Source: Gnetum montanum | Lineage: Eukaryota; Streptophyta; Gnetopsida; Gnetales; Gnetaceae | Assembly: GCA_015680685.1 (NCBI GenBank) | Contig: MNCI01020774.1 | Coordinates: forward strand, 700,775-764,774 | Reading direction: 5' to 3' | Length of the DNA stretch: 64,000 nt | Shown: piece by piece, positions 49,458 through 60,761 of the stretch | How the letters are laid out: every line of letters starts with the position of its first letter | Numbering within the stretch: position 1 is the stretch's first letter | Program-made: the position numbers and the translations under genes | The notes under the pieces: generated by a model | Told to the model about the DNA's origin: nothing | Databases searched by the model: none | Seen by the model: only the letters and a program-made list of their open reading frames with translations

Positions 49458-50198
49458 TTCTTTCAAGAAAAATCATGAAGAGCAAAGAATATCCTTGAAC
49501 TAGTTCACTTCAACATTTGTGGGCCAATAAAACCATCTTCAAATTGAGGTAAGAGGTACTTGATCATCTTCATTGATGATTATACTCGAAAATATTGGGT
49601 TTATTTTTTGTAGAAGAAGTTTGAAGATTTTAATGCATTTAAAAATTTCAAGGTACATGTTAAAAACAAGTCTGGAAAGATCATTAAGACTCTTCGTACA
49701 AATCATGGAGGAGAATATTATTCAAAAGAGTTTGATGTTTTTTGTAAGAATCATGGCATTCAGAGAGAGCTCATAGCCCCCTATACACCATAATAAAATG
49801 GTGTATCAAAGAGGAAAAATAGAACCATCCTTAATATGGTGAGAAGCCTCTTGGTAAGAGGAAGTATTCCAAACAGTTTTTGGCCAAAGGCTATGAATTG
49901 GAGCATTCATGTTTTGAACAAAAGTCCCACCTTTTCTATTCAAACCATGACACTAGAAGAGGCTTGGAATGGGAGGAAACTAGTAGTGGATCACTTCAAA
50001 ATCTTTAGTTGCATTGCCTACACACATATCCCTAATGAGAAGAGGAAGAAGTTAGAGGACAAGAGTGAAAAATGTGTCTTTCTTGGCATAAGTGAAGCAT
50101 CCAAAGCATATAAATTGTATAATCCTCTAACAAAGAAGATTGTGACTAGCATAGATGTCATCTTTAATGAAGATAGCACTTGGAATTGGAATGGCTAG
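49458..50198 (+). pseudogene. Copia integrase
   Basis: Reads HFNICGPIKPSS (about 49510), FIDDYTRKYWVYF, then KTLRTNHGGEYYSK (about 49685-49725), IAPYTP, then two stops and NGVSKRKNRTILNMVRSLL (49798-49855). 49836-50198 is an open 120-codon piece ending in the usual copia CIAYTHIPNEKRKKLEDKSEKCVFLG block. At all three catalytic positions the acidic residue is gone (Asp to Asn, Asp to Asn, Glu to Lys), each fitting a single G-to-A change. Confidence 0.88.
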
Positions 50199-51250
50199 CA
50201 ACCTACTTTAATTATTTTCACTAGTGAAACTACAGACTTCGCAACACCTGAAACTACAGAACCTAAAACTATAGACTTCGAAGCACCAAGAACTATGGAG
50301 GTTGAGATCCCAAAAGCCACAGAGGCTAAAGCACCAAGAACTATGGAGGCTGGGACTTCACCAACATTAGCAATAGCTACATCTCACCATATTAAAAAAA
50401 GACCCTTATGGATGATGGATTATGAGGTAATTGGGATTGACCAATCTAATGACCCAATCACCCACTTTGCTTTGTTTGTAGATTATGATCCCACAACCTT
50501 TGAAAGTGCTATTAAAGAATCAAAATGAAGAAAGGCAATGGAGGATGAAATTAAATCCATTAAGAGAAATGGTACTTGGGAGCTTGTTGATCTTCCAAAA
50601 GGACACAAAACCATTGGTATGAAGGGTCTTCAAAATAAAACTAAAGGAGACTAGTGAAGTGGACAAGTATAAGGCACAATTGGTGGCTAAGGGATACAAG
50701 CAAGAATATGGGATTGACTATAAAGAAGTCTTTGCTCTTGTTGCAAGGCATGATACAATCAAATTGGTGATTGTATTGGCAGCAAAAAATTCATGGCCTA
50801 TCTTCCAAATGGATGTCAAGTCTACATTCTTTCATGGAGACTTGGAGAAATAGGTGTTTATTGATTAGCCCCTTGGTTTTATGAAGCTTGGTAGTGAGCA
50901 CAAGGTTTATAAATTTAAAAAGGCTTTGTATGAACTAAAACAAGCTCCAAGAGCTTGATATTGTTGTATAAATACCTATTTTTTTAGGGATTTCAAAAAT
51001 ATCCATGTGAGCATACACTTTTTACAAAGATTGATGGAGGAAAAGTGTTCATTGTATGTTTATATGTTGATGATCTTATTTTCACTAGGAATGATAGTGA
51101 TTTGTTTGAAAAATTTAAGTCAATGATGGATGAGTTTGAAATGACTGATTTTGGAAAAATGCATTACTATCTTTGCATGGAAGTAGTGCAATCCCCCATT
51201 GGAATCTTTATTTTTCAAAATAAGTATGCCAAAGAAATTTTGGAGAGGTT
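50199..51250 (+). pseudogene. Copia reverse transcriptase, 5' part
   Basis: After a Thr/Glu/Pro-rich linker with repeated GAACTATGGAG/GAAACTACAGA words (50222-50350), the RT begins near 50530 (AMEDEIKSIKRNGTWELVDLP), continues VDKYKAQLVAKGYKQEYGID (50656-50715) and FQMDVKSTFFHGDLE (50805-50850), then the active site CLYVDDLIF (51057-51083) with YVDD intact. It stops at KEILERFDE, where element D starts (51251). Confidence 0.9.
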
Positions 51251-52057
51251 TGATGAGTTGTCAGAAGTGATATCGAGGCTCCAATATCGCGGATTTGATA
51301 TAGGGGATCCGATATCAGGGTCAGTAGGTGATGTTGGATATCCAATGTAATTTCTTCCATGCTCACCTATAAATATCACATCGGGGAGATAGATAGGGAG
51401 TGTCAATAAAGTTTTTCCAATTTCAGTCCAAGTGTATGCTTGTAGTATGATGTTTATGGTTGCATGGCATCCTTATTCGAGTGTAATGTACTTGGGCACA
51501 TTACATGTTCAGCAATAAAGATTGAGATCATTTACATCACTACAGCATCCACTTTGCATTTGTGATTTTCTTACATTAAAATTTCAATGTCTTTATTTAT
51601 TAATATTTCTAATTAATGTTATTTACATTCCTTGTCATTAAGCAAAATGGGTATGAATAATTGCGAATACATTAGCATATTGTCTGGTAACCCAGTAGCG
51701 ATTAGCGTTTGGTAATCCTAGTGGCAACTACGTGAAGCCCAAGGTGCATATGGATAATCGGGTTCAGATACTCATCACCTTAGGTTAAATGTAGGATTTA
51801 TTTCATACCCTTGGTTAACCAACTCTTTATTATCATTCCATGGTAGGAGTAGTGTTAAAACATTACATCATGCACCTCACTTCGGACTAAACCATACGTG
51901 ACAAAGCTTCCACTAGTCTGATGTGGGAAGACAATGAACAAAGAAGCACAATAACTATCTTAGAACTCACAATTAGCCCATTCACGGAGTTCAATCAGAT
52001 CGTGCATATGCACTTGTATTTGTATGGTTGGGTGTAGGGGTACCTCGCCACTCATCA
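51251..52057 (+). repeat. Element D 5' LTR
   Basis: 807 bases. U3 with GATATCG, CCAATATCGCGG and GGATCCGATATCAGGG words; the 3' LTR lacks about 28 of these bases. TATA CCTATAAATATC near 51367. AATAAAGATTGAGATC poly(A) region near 51514. Right end GCCACTCATCA. Confidence 0.93.
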
Positions 52058-52179
52058 TTGGCACCATTGTCAGGGATGGTTTTAATTATCTAAGATAGTT
52101 ATATCATAGAACTTCATTGTAGGTGTTTCCATGCTCTATCTTTTAACAAGGAGTAACAAGTCACACACACATTTCCAAC

Positions 52180-54329
52180 ATGTCTCATGCACATGACATT
52201 AGTGATTTATTCGGTGGTGAAACTATTCACTAGTAAACCAATATTATATATAGCAACATAGAATGGAGTGATCATCCTAGACACAATGACAGATGCCAAA
52301 GAATGCAATGCTCATATCATTAGCACAACTACCTACAAGGTTATTAGACTCATGCAACTCAACATTCATATATAGAGATGTCTAATGAAGAAAGTGAACC
52401 CTTGTTATCGACTCGAAGCTTAGCGAACATTTAGGAGGCTGTTAGAATCCCCAAAAAGCATCAACGGGATAGTCGTATTAAAAAAATCAAAATGGAGTAT
52501 ATCCCTAGGTTTAGAGGAGGCTATAATTTCGATCCACAACAATATTTGAAAGCCTTCCATGATGCATGTGCCTTATAGAACATTGACAACATGTGGCAGA
52601 AGTTGAAACTCTTCCCCCAAACACTCATTAATCAAGTTGCCATGTGGTATCAATCATTGAAACCTAATTCTAGTAAGTATTGGTCCACGATGTTAGAATT
52701 GTTTAATGATAAGTACCAAACTTATGCAAGAGTGTCCCAATTACAGAAACAAATCTAGGAAATAGAATATGAGCCCTTGGATTTGGCCCTGAACCGTTAT
52801 TACTTCGTATTGCATAAATGTCCAGGCCATGGCTTTTCCCAGGAAGAATAACTTCACCACATCATAGATGGGCTTCGGACCCAAACACGAGAGACCCTTG
52901 GAACATATGCTAAGGGCTGATTATATGAATTAGAAGGCCATCAAATTTTAAGGCTAATTCAGTTTGCTAAAGAAGAAGGGGATTTGTGTAAACAACAAAG
53001 TTTGGAAAACCACCAATAGGAATCAATGTTTGTAACAAAAATGGTCACTAGCCAAGATAAGGCAACTTTTCATAGGGAGATGTCCCAACCTCCTTTGCCA
53101 ATACAATAATTGATTGATGAATTCCATGCAAGGTTGAATAGAATGTCTACATGGCTTCAAGATAGTACTTCATCATATGCCAAGCCCACTAAAGTGAGTG
53201 TGGCACAACACAGTCTCAATGAATAATCTCAACATAAAGGAACCAATCGTGAAACAAGCGAGATGAAAGGCTAACAAGAAAAATACACTGCTCTTGACAA
53301 TAAGGTATATAGCTTCATTACAAACATAGATGAGGAATGTGACCTTTGCCTTTATGATCATCCAAAGGGTCGATGCCCAATATTGTGACATCTACAGGAG
53401 CATTGGACTTCTGCGCTAAATCCAAAGTTCTTATGCCAACACAAGCCTAGAAGAATACCTTTCTATCCATGCGGTTATGGTCCATCCTATAACCACGTGG
53501 GTAGGAACCATCCTCAACCTTATGATCAACCTAAACCACAGTGGTAACCACCATAGTCATGGGGGAGACAATCACCCACTTGGCAGCCATCTCCCCATCC
53601 ATACTCATGTGGGTACTACATTCAACAACCTATTTCATCGACAAGTTTCCATTCATCTTCTTCTTCTTCACCACATGCGTACCACTCACTCGAACACCAT
53701 CGCTATGTGCCATATCCCATATTGTCACCATTGCATGCCACACATTCTTTGTCATTTTTTCTAAGCTCTCATGTTTTTCCCCTTTATACATCATCACCCA
53801 TTTCGAAGGGTTTAGCACAACATCTTTTACAGCCACAAGTGACTACTTGCATAGCAACTGTGCATACCAACAATCAATTAGATGGAATACTTTATGGCCA
53901 CACAAACATCCCTTCTTCAGGATGATTCACACCAAAAAATGTAAAGGCCAAACATCACCCATTTTATCTACTATTCCTGTGCAAGGGCAACCTAGTGATG
54001 TGTCCCTTCCTTTGGATATACCACCTTATGTACATACACCAAAGTCACCGATTGTCTCTACTTCTATTTTTACCACTACCATGGATTCCGATCTTATGCT
54101 GAGACAACAAAATCCATGCATGCCATTGAGTTGTCACGACCTCAGTTGGACATCAGGAACATTTCAAGCTACTCCATTTTCCACACCGTCATATTGACCC
54201 AACCCTTATGCCATATGTGTGACACCACCAGGAAGCATGCCCTATACCATGTATCCACAATGCATGGATCCTTTCGCTAGTTTGTATCATCCTCCAATGC
54301 CTAGTCCTTAGGGCCATCTTCCTCTTTAA
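52180..54329 (+). pseudogene. Element D gag
   Basis: The start is MSHAHDISDLFGG (52180). The helical domain is collinear with C (FRGGYNFDPQQYLKAFHDA, LKLFPQTLINQVAMWYQSLK, ELFNDKYQTYARVSQL, LNRYYFVLHKCPGHGFSQE; about 52500-52845). The zinc knuckle ECDLCLYDHPKGRCPIL lies at about 53335-53385, CX2CX3HX4C as in C and B. The Pro/Ser/His-rich tail changes frame at least once (the 53940-54196 part is in the final frame: PLDIPPYVHTPKSP). Stop TAA at 54327-54329. Many TAG/TAA/TGA stops. Confidence 0.8.
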
Positions 54330-54818
54330 CTACGAACTCATCCTCCCTATTCCGTTGTTTTTGTTTTTGTTTTCATTTCTATTTTTTTTAGTTTTGTTTT
54401 GATTTATCTTGTTTACCACTCCTAAATATTCTCAATCAATAAGTTAGTTTTACTTTGGCCCACTTGGGGTGGGGATTTGTTCCTATGTTGTTCTAACATA
54501 AATTTTTAACTGTGTGAATGATGAGTCCACGTCATCCATCCATCTGCTTAATTCTATGATTTCCCTCTATTTTGGAAGGATGGAGCCCCTTTCTCTAATT
54601 AAACTATAATGAATCTGTGGCTTGGTATCCTCCACCCTGAAGAAGGATTCAAAGGAATTGACAAGGGTGTGACTTCAAGGGGATTTGATGCACTTGTACT
54701 GGGTTATTCACTTGAAAGCATGGATGTTGTAATTAGTTTTCTACCATTCCAGTGTTGAACACCACCAGGAAGTTGAACCTGTCAAAGACTTCTTTGCATG
54801 GTGTGGTTCCCATTAAAA

Positions 54819-54860
<42 letters not shown>

Positions 54861-55679
54861 AAGAGAAAAGTAAAAAAAAGGGGGGGGGGGGGAAACGGAA
54901 AAAATTAAAAATAACCAAAACGAAAAAAATTTGATGGGAATTTAAAGCACACCCCTTAGATGAAATAATGGAGTATGGACTACAAGCACTAGTTATGGAA
55001 CTAGAAAGACATGTATCCATGCTTCATGATTCCCTCTAACTAAGGTCCTTCTGCACTTCTTGTTATTCTTTTCTTCTTTTCGATGGAATAGTGGTTGGTT
55101 TATGAGAACACCCATGTTGCCTAAGAGGATGAACTGGTCTAGTGTGTTGATGGAAGATTGCTAGATGTGGTTGTTTTTGGTCTGGATTCAAGATGGTTGT
55201 TGTCAAGTCACCTTAACCACTAAACACACAAGGGGCTTCGTACGACCTCTATACTAGGAGTCTGTTCTGTGTTCTCTCTTTCCACCATGTTTTCCATTCC
55301 TCACCTCACTATTCACTGTGTTTACATTTATGATTTGAATGTCCATAGTCATAATTCTCTACTGATGAGGTAACAGGTGCTAGTCACATTTAACTCCCTA
55401 GGTGCCTATGGATACCTTCTGGCATGGTTATGTAAGGGCATCATGGGCATATGCCTACCTTAGGGAGGACCTACTTGTGTAACTTTTGTTCCTTTTACTT
55501 GTTTTTCCATACCACATGATTTATGCACCTTCCACTTTTCCCTAACTATATACCCTCTTCACTTTTGTGCATTATTCCTTTCCCTCACGTTATCATAATG
55601 AGATTCCCAAGTTCCTAATGTTTGGGTGCCTCCAACTCTTTTGTTCTTACCCTCAGATTATTCTCCTTTGTCAGAATGT
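54330..55679. other. Element D spacer
   Basis: Non-coding. A microsatellite (AG)n at 54820-54857 is followed by a run of 13 G at 54880-54892. Then come the shared spacer words (GGACTACAAGCACTAGTTAT at 54975-54994, matching the complement at 8780-8800). The minus-strand open frame here (54733-55020) is just the microsatellite read as Ser-Leu. Confidence 0.6.
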
Positions 55680-56224
55680 CGGTTGAACATTTTTCTAGGC
55701 ACTTTGATATCGGATCCCCAATGTCAAGTACCCAATATTGGGGCCATAAAATCTATATATATGACACTTGGCTGCAATTCCAAACTCATTTCGCATCACA
55801 ACGTTAGGAGAGTTTTTGTAGTTTTCTTTTCTGGCGATTTATGCTTTGCACGGCCTTCGTCCACTGCTATATCTCGTTCATTCTCACTTTGTTTTTCATT
55901 TTTCTGCCCCTGTCTATCCCCAAAGTGTCCATCTTAGTCATGGGGGGGTGGGGTTGTGTTCACCTAATGTCACATTTTTTCAAAAATTGCTATTGCCCGA
56001 AAGGTATTATAAGGGTAAATAAGGAATACACTAAGAAAAATCAAAGCTAATTAAAGTAAATAAACATTGCCCACCATGCCAAAGATACTTTTTATGTATC
56101 CCTAAGTGCCTTAACTCTGTAATATAACATGCCATAATATACATTGAAGGTTGACTAAGGTATAGATGAGTAATGTGATCAATATAAGAATCCCTTAGTA
56201 ACCTAATGTTCTGTGTAATTGCAG
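55680..56224 (+). promoter_or_regulatory. Internal U3-like promoter module and leader of element D ORF2
   Basis: 55698-55745 has TTTGATATCGGATCCCC, AATGTCAAGTACC and CCAATATTGGGGCC; the LTR U3 of D has GATATCGGGG, CTAATATTGGGGTCAA and GGATCCGATATC. TATATATA at 55754-55761 lies 471 bases before the ATG. TTGCAG directly precedes the ATG at 56225. At the donor-equivalent position, GTGTCC (about 55925) is 300 bases before the ATG. The leader after TATA is collinear with C (the ATGGGGG word at 55939 and 39324). Confidence 0.5.
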
Positions 56225-59046
56225 ATGGCCCCCAAACGAGCAACCCAAGGTGATCCATCACATGAACCAAGCAAATGCCCTCGAGAAAACTGAGGTTGAA
56301 CTAGCCAACAAGGGCCACCAATTGAGTAGGAGGCCCAGTCATTCAACATTCATCAAGAAGCCCTTGCTGAAGCTCAATCTGTGTAGGCAGAGGTAGCACC
56401 TCAAGTGCAAGGACAACGACTCAGGTTGTCATCAAAATGCCTTTTAGCCATTCAAGCACGTCCCACGTTGGCCTTGGTCATCATGGAAATGAACTTCAGG
56501 CCATTCATGGAGTTTGCCCGTCAGGCAATGAGGACATAGTTGCAAGTGTCTCCATTTTGGCCAATTTTGTCTAAAAATGTAAAATGGTACTTGAGAAGAC
56601 CTATTCTTTTTGGCATGGTAGAGAAGAAGGTACCACTGTATGAATTGGTGGGATCACAGTCTCTTATTCTGTAAAGGCAATCACTGAAGCCTTAAATTTG
56701 CCAAATGTTGGAGCACAATTGCCGGTTCTATCGACTTAACCTGATTTGGAGAGCTGTAAGCTATGGTTGAAACATGATTTTGATGATGAGAATAAGTCAT
56801 ACAATAGAATGAGCCTAGAAGAACGTACATGTTTCAAAACTGGGACATATCATTTGTTTCCAATGAAGGGGCTCAATCGTCTGTCCACCTATGTGGCTCG
56901 GGGATGTGTAGTGTTAATGGGTAAATTTCAAGCCAACATTTCCCAACTATACTTCATGGAGATTGAGCGACAATTTGAAGAGGCGAAGACAGGGAAGCTC
57001 ACCTTGTCATTTCCTTGTCTAATCTAGAAACTATGTCAACATGTTGGAATCCTTGGTTATACCAATGATGTATCCCGCAAAGCTCAAAATCCTTCTTTTG
57101 CAAAACTACTCAAACCAGCACCACCAAAGAAAGATCTTGGAGAGGAGGAAGAACAAGAAGAGTAGCAACTAGAGCAAGGATATATCGCCCAACTTGAGTA
57201 ACAAATCAAATAGCTCAGGCACTAGTTGGCATAGGCCAAGCAACAGCAAGAAGCAGGACCCAACCATAGACTACAGTTTGAACAACTACCATAGCCATCT
57301 CAACCACCTTAGCAACAACCACCAACTTATGATTATAGGCTTGCACTTAGCCACCTCTAGTGGATCTTAGACCTTATGAGCTAGGAAAAACCTGATGAGT
57401 TAAGCCTCTTTCGAGTTCTTGATGATGTAGTCCAGCCCATGGTGTCTGCTGATCCTGCCACAGGGTAGGTTTCACTCCAGTCTAGACAAGAAGCCTAGTG
57501 GTCACAATAGATCTCTGGGAACGCTACATCATTTCAACGAATGCTCAAAATTGGTGAAGGGGCCACAGTGGTAGTCATGCAACACCAAGATGTGGCGAGT
57601 GCAGTGGATGTTATTAAGGATCACATTAAAATATCCTTTAACGTCCTTGTTGTACCACCAACAGATCTCATAGGCACACAAGATGCACAAACATTGGTTG
57701 ATCCCACCATGACTTCGGCTAAACACAAGGATGTGTTGGATAGACTACTATAGATAGGGTAGGTAATGACCTCCTTGTTCGGCATCCCCAACGATGTCAC
57801 TAAGGCACAATCCAAACTAATTTTAACTAAAGGAAAACTTGTCATTGTTGAGCACAAGGTCGAGCATGCAGAGGCAGAAGCCCAAAGGCTTCATTAAGAG
57901 CTTGCAACCTTAAAGGTAGAAAGGTGGGATCCATATTCATTGATCCCACCTAAGACAATGGAGGCTTTCCAAAATGAACAATTGGCTTAGTTGATAGAAG
58001 AAAATAAAAACCTAGCACAGGAAAGAGAGTAGGCAGTATGGAATGCTTCTGCCGCAGAAGCATAAACCCTTGTACATCTCAAGGCCCTTATCACCCTACA
58101 AGAAGAAAATATGAAAATAGCTGCAACAAAGAATAAGTTGACCACCATTGAGCAGCAAAAGAATTTGTTAGAAGAAAGTGTCCACCAACTAAGAAAGTAG
58201 TTTGTGCAGATTAAACATGACATGAGTTGCCTCACCTAAGAAAATCAAACCCTCTCTATGGAGGAGGTACATGATATCCAACAAAAGTTGGTCATTGAAA
58301 TAAGTGTGTGGAAAAACAAGGCCAAAAAGCATGAGTGCCTCAAGGAGCACTTTCATGACTAGGTGGGCATGTACAAAGAAGTCACTGAAAAAGAAATCCG
58401 AATGGCAAAGTTCCACATAGATTCTTTTGTGGCCCAACAATTCGACCGGAGCAACATCTTGGATACATATGCCCTTGCTCAAGGGGCAGAGGTTAAAAGT
58501 CAAGACTTGCATATTGTTGATCTGAAAGAGTACATGTAGTTGGCCAATCTTCAATATGCCAACTTGGCCATGCTGATAGCAGGGCACCCGTGCAATGAGC
58601 TCGAGAGGTAGAGAGCTGCCACATACACATTGTATGAAAAGGAGGTTGTTGACCACAAAGCAGCTCTTGATAAGTTAGCGATCACAACTTAAAAATTGGA
58701 GGCAGTTAAGGTGAGCTACCATGGATAGAAAAATCTAGCTATAGACCTAGCCAGACACTTTGTTGATTGTCAAGAGTTGAGAGATAAGGCCAAGGCATTT
58801 GAAGAGGAGAGATAGTAGTTTGCGGCTTGGTATGTAAAAGCCAATCAAATGTTTCTACAACTACTATGCCCATGGGATGTGCTAGTTCCCTCACACATTA
58901 GATCATCTGCATGGAATGTGCATGATCCCAGAATAGAGGAGAAGAAATTTAAATCATTGCCACATCATCACAAGCCTCCAAAACTAGGAGACAAAGGTAA
59001 AGGGAAGGAGATTGTGGAAGAGCCACTCCCTCCTGGCACAATGTAG
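56225..59046 (+). pseudogene. Element D ORF2: transposon-domain plus coiled-coil protein
   Basis: About 940 codons. The start is MAPKRATQ. The N-terminal domain spans about 56530-57050: KWYLRRPI, then the open piece 56746-57027 (ERTCFKTGTYHLFPMKGLNR, GCVVLMGKFQANISQLYFMEI, LTLSFPCLI) and KLCQHVGI. A Gln-rich linker with many TAG/TAA at Gln positions follows (57120-57330). The 57541-57753 piece is GEGATVVVMQHQDVASAVDV. The coiled coil runs about 57880-58800 (EENKNLAQERE, ENQTLSMEEVHDIQQK). The C-terminus is WYVKANQMFLQLL...PWDVLVP and EEPLPPGTM, ending 59046. The pattern and ends match C closely, showing that ORF2 was under constraint while the family was active. Confidence 0.78.
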
Positions 59047-59218
59047 TGAATCCATCATTCTTCTTTTTATTCTTAATTCTTATTCTTGTAATGGATCATC
59101 ATTCTATTGTAATAAAACATCATTGCAATGCAATGATTGTCTTGTCAGTCAATAATATCATACCTTTCATCATTTTGTATAAAACTCAAGGATGAGTTTT
59201 CATTTAGTCATGGGGGTA

Positions 59219-59997
59219 TGATGAGCCATTAGAAGTGATATCGGGGCTCTAATATTGGGGTCAATAGGCAATGTCAGATATTCGATGTCATTTTTGCCAT
59301 ACTTGCCTATAAATATCACATCGAGGAGATAGATAGGGAAAGTCGGTAGAGTTTTTTCAATTTTAGTTCAAGTGTATGCCCGCAATGTGATGTTTATGAT
59401 TGCACAGCATCCTTATTCGAGTGCAATGTACTTAGGCACATTACATGTTCGACAATAAAGATCGAGATCATTTACATCACTGCAGCATCCACTTTGCATT
59501 TGTGATTTTCTTAGATTAAAATTTCAATGTCTTTATTTATTGCTATTTCTAATTAACGTTATTTACGTTCCTCATCATTAAGAAGAATGGGTACGACCAA
59601 TTGCGAACACATAAGCGTATTGTCTGGTAAGCCAGTAGTCATTAGTGTTTGGGAATCCTAGTGGGAACTACATGAAGCCCAAGCTGCGTACAGACAATCG
59701 GGTTCAGATACTCATTGCCTTAGGTTAAATGTAGGATTTATTTCATACCCTTAGTTAATCAACTCTTTATTATTGTTCCATGGTAGGAATAGTGTTAAAA
59801 CATTACATCATACACCTCACTTTGGACTAAACCATATGTGACAAAGCTTCCACTAGTTCGACGTGGGAAGATAATGAACAACAAAGCACAATAACTATCT
59901 TAGAATTCATGATTAGCCCATCCACGGAGTTCGACCGGATCGCGCATACGCACTCGTATTCACATGGTTGGGCATAGGGGTACATCATCACTCATCA
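59219..59997 (+). repeat. Element D 3' LTR
   Basis: 779 bases, TGATGAGCCATTAG to TCACTCATCA. TATA TATAAATA at 59308-59315. Aligns with 51251-52057 except for the U3 indel. Confidence 0.93.
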
Positions 59998-60761
59998 AAG
60001 TTTAAGATGAAGAATTGCAATCCTATAAGCACTCCAATTAAGATTGGCTTGAGGTTAAACAAAGATCCTAAAGGAAGCAAGGTGGAGGTTACACTTTACA
60101 AACAAATTATTGGGAGTCTAATGTATTTAACTGCAACCAAACTTAATATAATGCATGTTGTGAGTCTTACCAACAAATACATGGAGTCTCCAAAGAAGAT
60201 GCATTTGTTGGCTACTAAAAAAATATTTCGTTACTTGCAAGGGACTAAAGATTTTGGGTTGTTTTACAATAAAGGTGAGAAATCTGATTTTGTGGAATTT
60301 ATTGATAATGATTATATAGGAGATCAAGATGATAGGAAGAGCACCTCAGAATATGTTTTTATGATGGGCATAGGGGTTATTTCATGGTCATCCAAGAAGC
60401 AATCAATTGTCACATTGTCAACCATAGAGGCTGAATTTGTTGCTGCAACATCTTGTGCTTGCTAAGCTATTTGGCTAAGAAAAATTCTTAATGAGCTATA
60501 CTTCAAGCAAGAGGGGGCTACTACAATTTTCTATAACAACAATTCTGCCATAAAGTTATCCAAAATCCTATGCTATATGGAAGAAGTAAGCATATTGATG
60601 TGAGATTTCACTTCTTGTGTGATCTATGCATTGATGGTGTTATTGATTTGGTGTTTTGTAAGAGTGAAGATCAACTCGCTGATATTTTAACCAAACCCCT
60701 CAAGTTATCAACATTCCAGAGGTTGAGAAAGTAGCTTGGAGACTACACATTGAATGATTCT
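59998..60761 (+). pseudogene. Copia RT end and RNase H
   Basis: Continues the copia frame after element D: KMKNCNPISTPIKIGLRL (60007-60060), GSLMYLTATKLNIMHVVSL, YLQGTKDFGLFYNKGE, then RKSTSEYVFMMGIGVISWSSKKQSIVTLSTIEAEFVAATS (60337-60452), the conserved copia RNase H end. One stop follows (TAA at 60463-60465). FYNNNSAIKLSKI has Asn where Asp is usual. VRFHFLCDLCIDGVIDLVFCKSEDQLADILTKPL continues in a shifted frame. A purine-rich tract at 60722-60742 lies before the 3' LTR. Confidence 0.9.

Larger units (their letters stand above)
51251..59997 (+). mobile_element. Pol-less LTR retrotransposon, element D, nested in copia
   Basis: 8747 bases, plus strand: 5' LTR 51251-52057, primer site TTGGCACCATTGTCAGGG (tRNA-Asp type), gag, spacer, internal promoter-like module, ORF2, polypurine tract (CATGGGGGTA, 59209-59218), 3' LTR 59219-59997. 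Flanks AGGTT (51246-51250) and AAGTT (59998-60002), a target duplication with one mismatch. The layout is the same as element C, again with no pol sequence. More decayed than C. Confidence 0.94.

Noticed and set aside
53541-53930. First half of a 218-codon frame in element D as a separate protein
   Set aside because: Only the part after about 53940 is in the final gag frame; the first half is out of frame with the Pro/Ser/His-rich gag tail.
54733-55020. Ser-Leu repeat protein on the minus strand
   Set aside because: It is the (AG)n microsatellite and poly-G tract translated.
59968-60465. A 165-codon frame starting in an LTR
   Set aside because: It begins in the 3' LTR of element D and runs into copia RNase H; the fusion is an accident of insertion.
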